A stretch of 64,000 nucleotides of DNA from Acidobacteriota bacterium (GTDB lineage: Bacteria > Actinomycetota > Acidimicrobiia > Acidimicrobiales > Acidimicrobilacustridaceae). Where the stretch lies: contig JAGWYK010000001.1 of NCBI GenBank assembly GCA_018969405.1, positions 62,001 through 126,000 of the forward strand, given 5' to 3'. Below, piece after piece: positions 55,102 to 63,621 of the stretch (the first letter of the stretch is position 1; the number at the start of each line of letters is the position of its first letter). The notes beneath the pieces are model-generated. The model worked only from the letters and a program-made list of their open reading frames with translations. It made no database searches and was not told the origin of the DNA. The position numbers and the translations under genes are program-made.

Positions 55102-56394
55102 GTGGACTCCCGCCCCATCGATGATCCGGTGCTCGCCGATCTCTGTGCCTACATCGAGGCCTCCCCATCCCCCTTCCACGCCGTCGCCGCTGCGGTGGAC
55201 CGACTGGTGGCCGCCGGCTTCCTGCCTGTCGACGAGCGCCTTCCCTGGCCCGACGGGCCCGGTCGTCATCTCGTGGTCCGGGACGGCTCGCTCATCGCCT
55301 TCTCCACCGAGGGACACCGGGTGGGCTCCGGGTTCCGCATCATCGGCGCCCACACCGACTCCCCCAACCTGCGTCTCCGCCCACGGCCCGATCGTCGTCG
55401 CGCCGGGATGGCCCAGCTGGCCGTGGAGATCTACGGCGGCGTGCTGCTCAACTCATGGCTCGACCGTGACCTCGGACTCTCCGGACGGGTCGTCATCCGC
55501 CGCGACGGCCTGCCGTCGGTCGAGCTGCTGGCCATCGACGAGCCGCTGCTCAGGGTGCCGCAGCTGGCGATCCATCTGGATCGATCGATCAACGCCGAGG
55601 GTCTCCGCCTCGACCCCCAGAACCATCTGACCCCGGTCTGGGGCCTCGATCCCGACCTCGGTCTCGCCGAGCACCTCGCCGACCGGCTCGACTGTGGACC
55701 GGGTGACATCCTCGCCTGGGAGTTGATGACCCATGACCTCACCCCGCCCACCGTGCTGGGAGCCGATCGGTCGATGCTGGCCAGTGCCCGTCTCGACAAC
55801 CTGCTCTCCTGCCATGCGGCGGTGACGGCGCTGCTGCGCGTCGTGGACCGGGCCGACCCGGAGGGTCCGGTTCCCATGATCTGTCTGTTCGATCACGAGG
55901 AGGTCGGCAGCACCTCCGCCTCGGGGGCCGCCGGTCCGTTCCTCGAGACCGTCCTCGAGCGGATCTCACTGGGTGCCGGGCTCGGACGGGAGGAGCACCT
56001 CGCTGCGCTGGCCCGATCGCTGTGCCTCTCGGCGGACGGCGCCCACGCCACCCACCCCAACTTCCCTGAGCGCCACGAGCCCAACCATCACATCACCCTC
56101 GACGGTGGACCGGTGCTGAAGCACAACGAGAATCGGCGCTACGCCTCCGACGCTCCCGGGATCGCTCTCGTCGTCGAGGCGGCCCGCGCCAGCGGGGTGC
56201 CCCTCCAGCAGTTCTCCAGCCGGGGTGATCTCCCCTGCGGGTCCACGATCGGGCCGATCACCGCTGGTCGCCTCGGTGTCCGCACCGTCGACCTCGGGGT
56301 CGCCCAGCTCTCGATGCACAGTGCCCGCGAACTGTGCGGGACGCAGGACCCGGCTCGGTTCGCCACCCTCCTGGCCCGGCTCCTCGTCGAGTGA
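55102..56394 (+). CDS. apeB: M18-family aminopeptidase
   Basis: 430 aa co-catalytic zinc aminopeptidase removing N-terminal, often acidic, residues. Zinc-binding pieces: [15 protein letters not shown] (His), [14 protein letters not shown] (Asp), [16 protein letters not shown] (Glu pair), and [14 protein letters not shown] (His). Cytoplasmic, normally a large oligomer. GTG start with a TAGGGT box 7 nt upstream. Its TGA overlaps the GTG of the following lipoprotein gene. Confidence 0.93.
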   Translation: MDSRPIDDPVLADLCAYIEASPSPFHAVAAAVDRLVAAGFLPVDERLPWPDGPGRHLVVRDGSLIAFSTEGHRVGSGFRIIGAHTDSPNLRLRPRPDRRRAGMAQLAVEIYGGVLLNSWLDRDLGLSGRVVIRRDGLPSVELLAIDEPLLRVPQLAIHLDRSINAEGLRLDPQNHLTPVWGLDPDLGLAEHLADRLDCGPGDILAWELMTHDLTPPTVLGADRSMLASARLDNLLSCHAAVTALLRVVDRADPEGPVPMICLFDHEEVGSTSASGAAGPFLETVLERISLGAGLGREEHLAALARSLCLSADGAHATHPNFPERHEPNHHITLDGGPVLKHNENRRYASDAPGIALVVEAARASGVPLQQFSSRGDLPCGSTIGPITAGRLGVRTVDLGVAQLSMHSARELCGTQDPARFATLLARLLVE

Positions 56395-56885
56395 TCGTGC
56401 GGCACCCCTCACCCGTCCACCGACTGACCGGCATGCTCGTCCTGCTCGGTGTCTCGGTGCTCGCCGCCTGCTCCAGCTCGGCGGGGACCGCATCACCCAG
56501 CAGTTCCTCCAGCACCTCCTCGCTGCTCCCCCTCACCACCACCAGCACGGCGATCCCCGGGCCCGGCACCTCCACCTCGACCTCTGCGGTGATCACCCCC
56601 CAGAGCCCCGAGCAGATCCTCAGCGCCCTGCGGGTGCGTCCGCCGACCTCCTGCACCGACGGACGAGGCGCCGTCGTGGTGGAGGGCCTGGCGCCCTCCG
56701 CGGTCGATCTGCGCCAGCTCACCGTGATCGTGGACGGCGCGCAGGCCTCTCCTCCCATCACTCCTCCGACGGTGACGGGTCCCACCGTGGCCTGTGACGG
56801 TCGTGTCCACACCGTGCTGGTGGTCGCCGTCAGCCCGGAGGGGGGCAGCCCCTCGCGAGCCTTCGCCGTGGCGATGCCTGCATGA
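56391..56885 (+). CDS. Predicted lipoprotein, unknown function
   Basis: 164 aa. Signal peptide with basic start, hydrophobic HRLTGMLVLLGVSVLAAC and lipobox LAAC, then a Ser/Thr/Pro-rich linker and a small beta-rich domain of about 100 residues with two Cys (SCTDGRG, VACDGR) that could pair. GTG 56391 is chosen because it overlaps the upstream stop; GTG 56397 is also possible. Its stop overlaps the J-domain gene start (ATGA). No family recognised. Confidence 0.65.
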   Translation: MIVRHPSPVHRLTGMLVLLGVSVLAACSSSAGTASPSSSSSTSSLLPLTTTSTAIPGPGTSTSTSAVITPQSPEQILSALRVRPPTSCTDGRGAVVVEGLAPSAVDLRQLTVIVDGAQASPPITPPTVTGPTVACDGRVHTVLVVAVSPEGGSPSRAFAVAMPA

Positions 56886-57484
56886 GCGACCCCTCACTGC
56901 GCTGGGCCCTCGAACGACTGGGTCTCCAACCCGGCGAGAGCGCGGCGGCCGCCCGCACCCGCTACCGCAACCTGCTGCGGGCATCCCACCCGGATGTGGC
57001 ATCCGGGATCTCCCGCACCGAGGCCACCGAGGCCACGGTCGAACTGACCCGTGCCTTCCGCATCGTGCGGGACTCCCTCGCCGAGCATGGGACCGGCACC
57101 ATCCCCGCTCCACCCCCTCCGCCGGCACCCACCGCCGAGGCCCCCTGTCGCCACCGGACCGCTCCGCTGGACGACATCTCCGTCGAGGTCGACGGGGACA
57201 CCATCACCATCACCGCTCCTCCCCCGGAGGCCTTCGCCCTGCTGCTCGACGCCGGGGCCCGGCTCGGAGGCATCGGGTACGTCGACCGGGCGCTCGGTCT
57301 GGTCGAGATCATCGTGCGCTTCGAGGGCGGTCCCTCCTGCTCGGTGCTGATCACCCTGCAGGGCCGAGCCTTCGGGACCGATGCCTTCATCACCATGGAG
57401 TCGATCGAGGCCGATCCCACCCCATCGATCCAGCCGGTGATCGATGCGCTCCAGGCCGAGCTCCGCCGCCGGGGCGTCGACTGA
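56882..57484 (+). CDS. J-domain (DnaJ-like) protein with C-terminal beta domain
   Basis: 200 aa. Residues 3-70 form a J-domain: RWALERLGLQPGESAAAARTRYR, then LLRASHPDVASG with the diagnostic His36-Pro37-Asp38, and the last helix ATVELTRAFRIVRDSL. After a proline-rich linker (about 72-95) there is a new alpha/beta domain of 100 residues with no zinc or Gly/Phe region, so it is not a DnaJ/CbpA orthologue. It may activate DnaK for one client. Coupled to the lipoprotein gene. Confidence 0.75.
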   Translation: MSDPSLRWALERLGLQPGESAAAARTRYRNLLRASHPDVASGISRTEATEATVELTRAFRIVRDSLAEHGTGTIPAPPPPPAPTAEAPCRHRTAPLDDISVEVDGDTITITAPPPEAFALLLDAGARLGGIGYVDRALGLVEIIVRFEGGPSCSVLITLQGRAFGTDAFITMESIEADPTPSIQPVIDALQAELRRRGVD

Positions 57485-57625
57485 GCCATCCGCGCGTCGC
57501 CCCCGCCGACGGAGAACAATGTGGGGGTCCGTCGTGGATCCCGGGGGTCGGGTGCCGGCGGACCATCAGCAGCTGTGTGTGGAGGGCCGTCGAGGGCCGC
57601 CGAGGACCGTGGAGGTGGATGCGTC

Positions 57626-58222
57626 ATGAGCAGGGAGAGCCGGGCCTGGATGCTCGACACGATGGCGTTCCATCACGAGTTCGCGTCCCTGCTCGAATCC
57701 CCGCTCGGTCTCGTGCCGCTGCGCGACCGAGCCGCACGCCTGTGGGACTCCCAGGACGGCATGGTGCGGGAGTACCTCTCGCTGCTCACCGTCCGGCCCG
57801 CCGACTGGTCGGTGTCCTGCGATGAGGACAACCTCGTCGACTGGTACCGGGTGCTCATGGCTGGCCATCTCACGCCGACGCGCTGGCTCCGCTCCCCTGC
57901 CACCCTGCGCCGCGGCCTCCCCGCCCTCGGATGGCATGCCACCGAGGCCCGTCGGCTGTCGCGCGGCCGCGAGCTGCTCACCCTGGCCGAGCGTCACCTC
58001 AGCACCGCCAACATCGAACTGCTGCTGCCCCGCTTCGGCTGGGGTCACAAGGGCTGGCTGGATCAGTCCGACATCGACGGTGCGATCGTCAAGATGCGGT
58101 CGCTCGACCGGCGGATGTTCCGCGACTGTCAGGACCTGGTGCCGGTGGTCGAGGACGCCTTCGAGGTGTTCGAGGCGGCCAGCCGCAAGCCCGACCACGT
58201 GCTGATCACCCTCACCTCCTGA
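57626..58222 (+). CDS. Hypothetical helical protein
   Basis: 198 aa, soluble, rich in Arg, Leu and Trp (MSRESRAWMLDTMAFHHEF). Mostly helical; no motif recognised. GGAGGT lies 8 nt before the ATG. The 141-base gap upstream is without a gene and carries an inverted repeat (CGACGGA 57507-57513 / TCCGTCG 57528-57534). An in-frame GTG at 57521 would add 35 Gly/Arg-rich residues and is less likely. It is downstream of the J-domain gene on the same strand, perhaps a separate transcript. Confidence 0.6.
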   Translation: MSRESRAWMLDTMAFHHEFASLLESPLGLVPLRDRAARLWDSQDGMVREYLSLLTVRPADWSVSCDEDNLVDWYRVLMAGHLTPTRWLRSPATLRRGLPALGWHATEARRLSRGRELLTLAERHLSTANIELLLPRFGWGHKGWLDQSDIDGAIVKMRSLDRRMFRDCQDLVPVVEDAFEVFEAASRKPDHVLITLTS

Positions 58223-58266
58223 GCACCACCCCGGTCAGGAGGGGCGGGCCCGGTGATGGTCCCCTC

Positions 58267-58272
58267 TAGATT
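58267..58272 (+). promoter_or_regulatory. -10 box (TAGATT) of the amine-oxidase-like gene, leaderless type
   Basis: TANNNT hexamer 7 nt before ATG 58280; it rules out the GTG at 58253. Confidence 0.5.
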
Positions 58273-58279
58273 GGCGGCG

Positions 58280-59539
58280 ATGGGAACCGCTGCGGACACC
58301 GAGGTCGTCATCGTCGGAGCCGGTCTCGCCGGACTCGCCTGTGCTCGCACCCTGCAGGCGGCCGGCATGACGGTGACGGTGCTCGAGGCCGGTGACGGGG
58401 TCGGCGGCCGGGTTCGCACCGATCTCGTCGATGGTCATCGGCTCGACCGGGGCTTCCAGATCCTGCTCACGGCCTACCCGGAACTGCGACGCTGGTTCGA
58501 CCTCGACGCACTGCACCTCGGGAGCTTCGCGCCGGGGGCGCGCATCTGGACCGGGGCCGGGTTCCGCACCGTCGGCGATCCCCTGCGCCGGCCGGCGGAC
58601 CTCCCCGCCACGGTGCTCGCCCCCATCGGCTCGGTGGCCGACAAACTCCGTCTCCTCTCGCTGCTGGTCTCGGTCCGCCGGGGCTCGGCACGTGATCTGC
58701 TCCGCCGGCCCGAGTCGTCCACCCTCGAGCGTCTGCGCCGTGCCGGATTCTCGACGCGCTTCATCGACACCTTCATGGGACCCCTGTTCGCCGGGATCCA
58801 GCTCGATCCTGATCTCGAGGTCTCCTCGAGGCGGTTCGAGATGATCCTGCGCATGCTCGCCACCGGCGCCGCCACGGTGCCGGCGGAGGGCATGGGTGCG
58901 CTGTCCGACGCGCTCGCCGCTCCACTCGACCGGGGCACCGTGCACCTGGGGATGCCGGTCGAACGCATCGAACGTGGTCGGGTCGGGCTCGTCGGGGGCG
59001 GCATGATCGCAGCGCCCCAGATCGTCGTCGCCACCGATGGTCCCACCGCCGCCCGTCTGCTCGATCGGGTCGATGACCCCGGCAGCCGTCCGGTGGCCGC
59101 CGTGTGGTTCTCCATGGAGGACTCGCCGGCCACCGGTCGGCGCATCCTGCTCGACGGGTGCGCATCGGGACCCGTCCGCAACGCTGCGGTCATGAGCGAT
59201 GTGGCGCCGACCTACGCGCCGACCGGGCGGTCGCTGCTGGTGGCCGCGGTTCCGGGACCCGATGCCCTCGCCCACGGGCTCGAGATCGAGGTGCGTCGTC
59301 AACTGCGGGGCTGGTTCGGCCCCGGGGTCGAGACCTGGCGCACACTGCGGGTCGACACCATCCTCCATGGGCAGCCCCGACAGGTCCCGCCGTTCGATCC
59401 CCGCCGGTCGGTCCGCGTCGACGACGGGCTCTGGGTGTGCGGTGACCACCGCGACACCGCCTCGATCCAGGGTGCACTGTTCTCGGGCCGGCGGACCGCC
59501 GAGGCCATCCTCGCCGAGCGGGGTCCGACCTCGACCTAG
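58280..59539 (+). CDS. FAD-dependent amine-oxidase/phytoene-dehydrogenase-like oxidoreductase
   Basis: 419 aa. FAD fold VVIVGAGLAGLACARTLQAAG with GDGVGGRVRTDLVDGHRLDRGFQ following. The middle is a substrate domain and the C-terminus ends in VCGDHRDTASIQGALFSGRRTA, the FAD-binding end signature. This group includes protoporphyrinogen oxidase, phytoene desaturase and amine oxidases, and the substrate cannot be told. Stands alone; TAG stop shared in CTAG with the convergent DUF2252 gene. Confidence 0.8.
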   Translation: MGTAADTEVVIVGAGLAGLACARTLQAAGMTVTVLEAGDGVGGRVRTDLVDGHRLDRGFQILLTAYPELRRWFDLDALHLGSFAPGARIWTGAGFRTVGDPLRRPADLPATVLAPIGSVADKLRLLSLLVSVRRGSARDLLRRPESSTLERLRRAGFSTRFIDTFMGPLFAGIQLDPDLEVSSRRFEMILRMLATGAATVPAEGMGALSDALAAPLDRGTVHLGMPVERIERGRVGLVGGGMIAAPQIVVATDGPTAARLLDRVDDPGSRPVAAVWFSMEDSPATGRRILLDGCASGPVRNAAVMSDVAPTYAPTGRSLLVAAVPGPDALAHGLEIEVRRQLRGWFGPGVETWRTLRVDTILHGQPRQVPPFDPRRSVRVDDGLWVCGDHRDTASIQGALFSGRRTAEAILAERGPTST

Positions 59540-60978
59540 CGACCCTCGATCGCGGGGATGCGGCCCGCGTCGATCGCCTGGCGCAGCCGCGCCTGGTCCT
59601 GCTCGGTCTGGTCGGCGTAGGTCTGGGCGAAGGTGACGATGGCCCGATCGAAGGAGTCGCCCGCCCCGAGGTAGGCGGCGATGGCGATCGGATCGCCCGT
59701 GCGGGCGTGGGCGCGGGCAAGGGTCCATCCACACAGCGCGGCGTAGGCGTCGAGCCCGGCGGCCGAGGCGTTCGAGAGGTCGATCGACGCCTTCATGTCC
59801 CGGAGCTGGCGGACGTAGAAGTCACGGGTGCGATACCGGGTCCAGCCCAGGAACAGATCGCTCGCCGCCTGCATCGAACGCTGACCGGCGACGACCCGCT
59901 GGCCCTGATTGGGGAACAGCGTCGCTGGCAGGTGCGGCTCGAGCACCGAGCGGGTCGCCTCCTTGATCTGGAGGAACAGCGGATCACCGTCCTCGGCGTC
60001 TGCGGTGCAGAGCGCGATGTGACAATGGGTGCCGACGCTGCCGACTCCGACAGCCTTCCGCGCCACGTCGACGAGTTCGAATCGCTCGAACAGAAGGCGC
60101 CGCTCGTCGGTGAGTGTCTCCCGGTAGCGATCGACGATGACCTGCACCGTGTTGCCGGCGGTCGTCGCCTCCAGGTGCTCGACGATCGGCGGGTCATCGA
60201 TGATCCGTCGCCGGCCGTCCACGACCTCGGTCATCCTCCGCATGGCCTGCATGCTGTTGCGTCGGCGGGCTCGATCAGCGAGGCGCTGCCCATAGGCACG
60301 GAGATCCGGAGGCAGGAGACCGAGGATGGTGTCGATGTCGACCTGTGTGTACCAGACCTCGAGCTGGGTGCGCTCGGCATAGGTCCCCATCATCCTCCGA
60401 TAGGTGCCCACCGCGTACATGACCGCATCGGCACATGCTCCCCTCGCCAGACCGACGTCGCGGCCGGCCAGGACGACACTCGCCGCCAACCGCTTCACAT
60501 CCCACTCCCAGGGTCCCGGGAGGGTCTCGTCGAAGTCGTTCACATCGAAGATCAGCTGTCGCTCCGGTGACGCGAACAGTCCGAAGTTCTGCAGGTGGGC
60601 ATCCCCGCAGGCCTGCACCATGAGCCCGGACACCGGGGTCGGGGCGAGATCGGAGGCCATGACCGCGGCGGCACCCCGGAAGAACGTGAACGGTGAGGCG
60701 ACCATGCGCCCCCAACGCAGGGGCACCAGATCCGGGTACCGGGTCCGGTTCTGGGCGGCGAGCAGGCGCAGCGGATCCGGCCGATCGGATGAGGGCGACC
60801 ACCTACCGTGTGCCGACCGGCGGGCCTCACCCCGCCGCGAGCGGCCCAGAGCAGCACGCTCCGATCGAGTCAGCAGTGCCCCTGAGCGATGGATGGCCGG
60901 GCGGAGAGGATTGCCACGCTCCGGATCATCGCCGTCGATGGTGGTGTTGGTCACTCGGGTGATTCGTCTGGCGGCCAC
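59536..60978 (-). CDS. DUF2252 protein, kinase-like fold
   Basis: 480 aa. FTFFRGAAAVMASDL, VQACGDAHLQNFGLFASPE and LIFDVNDFDETLPGPWEWDVKRLAAS are the family marks. GDAHLQNFG followed by DVNDFDE looks like the catalytic and metal loops of aminoglycoside-phosphotransferase-type kinases (inference), but the activity is unproven. GTG start with a TACGGT box 6 nt upstream. Monocistronic. Confidence 0.82.
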   Translation of the reverse strand: MAARRITRVTNTTIDGDDPERGNPLRPAIHRSGALLTRSERAALGRSRRGEARRSAHGRWSPSSDRPDPLRLLAAQNRTRYPDLVPLRWGRMVASPFTFFRGAAAVMASDLAPTPVSGLMVQACGDAHLQNFGLFASPERQLIFDVNDFDETLPGPWEWDVKRLAASVVLAGRDVGLARGACADAVMYAVGTYRRMMGTYAERTQLEVWYTQVDIDTILGLLPPDLRAYGQRLADRARRRNSMQAMRRMTEVVDGRRRIIDDPPIVEHLEATTAGNTVQVIVDRYRETLTDERRLLFERFELVDVARKAVGVGSVGTHCHIALCTADAEDGDPLFLQIKEATRSVLEPHLPATLFPNQGQRVVAGQRSMQAASDLFLGWTRYRTRDFYVRQLRDMKASIDLSNASAAGLDAYAALCGWTLARAHARTGDPIAIAAYLGAGDSFDRAIVTFAQTYADQTEQDQARLRQAIDAGRIPAIEGR

Positions 60979-60984
60979 AGCGGA

Positions 60985-60990
60985 ACCGTA
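60985..60990 (-). promoter_or_regulatory. -10 box (TACGGT) of the DUF2252 gene, leaderless type
   Basis: TANNNT hexamer 6 nt before the GTG start. Confidence 0.45.
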
Positions 60991-61023
60991 CTCACACCGT
61001 CGAGCCCCCGGGTGCCGATTGTG

Positions 61024-61029
61024 TAGGTT
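61024..61029 (+). promoter_or_regulatory. -10 box (TAGGTT) of the phosphoribosyltransferase gene, leaderless type
   Basis: TANNNT hexamer 6 nt before the ATG. Confidence 0.5.
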
Positions 61030-61035
61030 CTCGCC

Positions 61036-61530
61036 ATGCCCGAACTCGAGGTCCTCACCTGGCCTCTCTACGGAGAGGCCTGTCGTTCCCTCGCCCAGCA
61101 GATCGATGATGACGGTTTTCGCCCGGATCTGATCCTGTCGATCGCGCGGGGTGGCCTGCTCATCGCCGGATCACTCGCCTATGCGCTCGGCGTGAAGAAC
61201 CTCCATGTGATGAACGTCGAGTACTACACCGGACGTGGCGAACGGCTCGAGTTCCCGGTGATCCTCCCCCCGCCCCTCACCCTTGTCGACCTCGAACGGG
61301 CCAAGGTGCTGATCGCCGACGATGTGGCCGACACCGGCGCCACCCTCGAGATGGTCCGTGACCATGTCGCCCCGCAGGTGGGCGAGGTGCGCTCGGCGGT
61401 GCTCTACCAGAAGACCATCTCCACCATGAGCTGCGACTACGTCTGGCGCCACACCGATCTGTGGATCGACTTCCCCTGGTCCACCGATGCCGCCCTCGTG
61501 CGTCCACACGGGAGCGACCAGAAGGACTGA
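61036..61530 (+). CDS. Purine phosphoribosyltransferase (xanthine/hypoxanthine type)
   Basis: 164 aa type I PRT converting base + PRPP to a nucleotide. LILSIARGGLLIAGSLAYALG supplies the N-terminal PPi loop, and KVLIADDVADTGATLEMV the PRPP motif with the tandem acidic residues. LWIDFPWSTD near the end resembles XPRT/Gpt base hoods. It lies next to a nucleoside-type ABC importer (convergent), consistent with purine salvage. Which base is preferred is not clear. Confidence 0.85.
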   Translation: MPELEVLTWPLYGEACRSLAQQIDDDGFRPDLILSIARGGLLIAGSLAYALGVKNLHVMNVEYYTGRGERLEFPVILPPPLTLVDLERAKVLIADDVADTGATLEMVRDHVAPQVGEVRSAVLYQKTISTMSCDYVWRHTDLWIDFPWSTDAALVRPHGSDQKD

Positions 61531-61534
61531 ACCG

Positions 61535-62500
61535 TCAGCGCTCCTCGCGCTCATACGGACGTCCGAGGGCCGCCGGTGAGCCCAGCCGACGACTCAGCCG
61601 GGAGTTCGACACCAGCACGAGCACGACGATGGTGGCCAGATAGGGAAGGGCGTTGAGCAGGGCCGAGGGCACGTCGATGCCCCGGGCCTGCAGGGTGAAG
61701 CTCAGACTCGACAGCGCCCCGAAGAGGTAGGCCCCCACCAGGGTGAGATCGGGCCGCCAGAACCCGAAGATCACGAGCGCCAGTGCGATCCAGCCCGCCC
61801 CCGAGGTGAGTCCGTTGGCCCAGGTGGGCACGATGGTCAGCGAGTAGCAGGCGCCGGCGATGCCAGCGAACATCCCGCCGACGATCACGTGACCGTACCG
61901 GTAGCGGGTGACCGGGATACCCACCGAATCCGCGGTCTGGGGGGACTCGCCCACCGCCCGCAGATGCAGTCCCATACGGGTGCGGAACAGGTACACCATG
62001 GCGAGCCCCACCAGCAGCCAGGACAGATACGTGAGAAGGGTCTGGTCGAACAGGATCGGACCCACGACCGGAACGTCCTTCAGCCCGAACAGATCCATCC
62101 GACCGAACTGGTTGAGGGACGGGTTGCGGCCCAGACCCCAGACGTTGGCCAGATAGGACGAGAGACCGGCGGCCCCGGCGAAGATGGTGAGGGCGAGGCC
62201 GGAGATGATCTGGTTGACCCGCAGGGTGATGACGAGGAAGGCGTGGATGGCGGCACCGAGTGCCGCCGCGGCCATGCCGGCCAGCAGGGCCAACGGGAGC
62301 ACGAGAGCCGCCGGACCGTCGAGGTTGGCGGCGACCACCGCCGAGCACACGGCGCCGAGCAGCATCATGCCCTCGACTCCGAGATTGATCACCCCGGAAC
62401 GCTCCGAGAGCAGCTCGCCGAGGGCGGCGAAGACCAGCGGGGTGCCGTAGAAGATGGCCGAGGCGAGGATGATGACGAAGAGATTGTCGTTGACGCTCAT
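61535..62500 (-). CDS. Nucleoside-type ABC transporter permease (NupQ/YufQ-like)
   Basis: 321 aa membrane protein of the BMP/purine nucleoside import family, about nine helices. LGELLSERSGVINLGVEGMMLLGAV at the N-terminus is diagnostic, and GMFAGIAGACYSLTIVPTW is the late motif. The ATG overlaps the stop of the second permease by 4 nt. Works with the YufP-like permease and the ATPase upstream. The BMP-family binding protein is not in the window. Confidence 0.9.
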   Translation of the reverse strand: MSVNDNLFVIILASAIFYGTPLVFAALGELLSERSGVINLGVEGMMLLGAVCSAVVAANLDGPAALVLPLALLAGMAAAALGAAIHAFLVITLRVNQIISGLALTIFAGAAGLSSYLANVWGLGRNPSLNQFGRMDLFGLKDVPVVGPILFDQTLLTYLSWLLVGLAMVYLFRTRMGLHLRAVGESPQTADSVGIPVTRYRYGHVIVGGMFAGIAGACYSLTIVPTWANGLTSGAGWIALALVIFGFWRPDLTLVGAYLFGALSSLSFTLQARGIDVPSALLNALPYLATIVVLVLVSNSRLSRRLGSPAALGRPYEREER

Positions 62501-63621
62501 GCGCTCATCGCCTCCGGTCGACGGCGGGACAGCACGATGCGGTAGCGGGCCAGCACCTCACCGCCGAGGGTGCAGAACAGGATGAGACCCTCCAGGGTCC
62601 CCACGAGTCCGGCGGGGAAGTCCGGGCCCTGCAGGGCGTAGCCGGCGTTGGTGATGCCGCCGAGGATGATCGCCACGAACACCACCGCCAGTGGGTTGAG
62701 TCGGGCCAGGGCGGCGACCACGATGCCGGCGTAGCCGAATCCGGACTGTTGGAGACCCTTGGGGTCGAGGACGTGCCGGAAGTTCCCGACGTCGGTGGCG
62801 CCACCCAGTCCGGCGAGGGCGCCGGAGAGCATGGCGACCGCCACGACCACGCGGGCCGGTCGCATGCCGGCGTAGCGGGCGGTGGAGGGAGCGCCGCCGA
62901 CCACACGCATCTCGTAGCCGAAGCGGGTGCGGCGCTGGAGCACATGGAGCCAGACCGCCACGAGGACCCCCAGCAGCAGTCCGAACGGGACCACGAGCGT
63001 GCCGAGATCGAACGAGGGCCACTGGGCGGTGAGCGGGATGATCTTGCCCTTGGGGAACACCGCGCCGGTGCCGCTGAGCTCCCGCCAGAACGAATCGCTC
63101 TCGAAGATGAGATAGGTGGCGCCGATGCCGGCCACGTAGTTGAGCATCAAGGAGGTGATGATCTCGTTGGTGCGGAACCGGGCCCGGAGGATGCCCGGGA
63201 TGAAGGCCCAGAGGGCACCGCCCAGTGCACCGGCGAGGATCATCGCCCCGATGGCGATCCAACTCTGGGCATCGGCCCCGAGCGCCAACGCGATGCCGGA
63301 GGCGAAGACGGCGCCCACGTAGAACTGGCCCTCACCTCCGATGTTGAAGAATCCCACCCGGAAGGCCACCGCGGCGCAGAGACCGGTGAACAGCAACGGC
63401 GTCGCCGAGATGAGGGTGTTGCTGAGCGAGCCGCTGTCGAGGAACCCCCGCTCGAGGATGCGCTGGTAGACCGAGATCGGGTTCTGGCTGGTGATGAGCA
63501 GCACGACCGATCCCACCAGGAGCGCGGAGAGGAACGACCCGATGGGCACGGCCCAGTTCATCCATCGGGGGACGTCGACGCGCGGCTCCAGGCGCACGCC
63601 GAGGCGAGAGGCGACACTCAT
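62497..63621 (-). CDS. Nucleoside-type ABC transporter permease (NupP/YufP-like)
   Basis: 374 aa, about ten hydrophobic helices. FRVGFFNIGGEGQFYVGAVFA and LRARFRTNEIITSLMLNYVAG are the family signatures, and YEMRVVGGAPSTARYAGM the coupling loop. Its ATG overlaps the ATPase stop by 4 nt, so ATPase, YufP and YufQ are one coupled unit. The extra N-terminal 25 residues are cytoplasmic. Confidence 0.9.
   Translation of the reverse strand: MSVASRLGVRLEPRVDVPRWMNWAVPIGSFLSALLVGSVVLLITSQNPISVYQRILERGFLDSGSLSNTLISATPLLFTGLCAAVAFRVGFFNIGGEGQFYVGAVFASGIALALGADAQSWIAIGAMILAGALGGALWAFIPGILRARFRTNEIITSLMLNYVAGIGATYLIFESDSFWRELSGTGAVFPKGKIIPLTAQWPSFDLGTLVVPFGLLLGVLVAVWLHVLQRRTRFGYEMRVVGGAPSTARYAGMRPARVVVAVAMLSGALAGLGGATDVGNFRHVLDPKGLQQSGFGYAGIVVAALARLNPLAVVFVAIILGGITNAGYALQGPDFPAGLVGTLEGLILFCTLGGEVLARYRIVLSRRRPEAMSA

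Noticed and set aside
57485-57625. A small gene or regulatory RNA in the 141-base gap
   Set aside because: Only a 7-bp inverted repeat and G-rich runs are seen; no start, ribosome site or coding bias.
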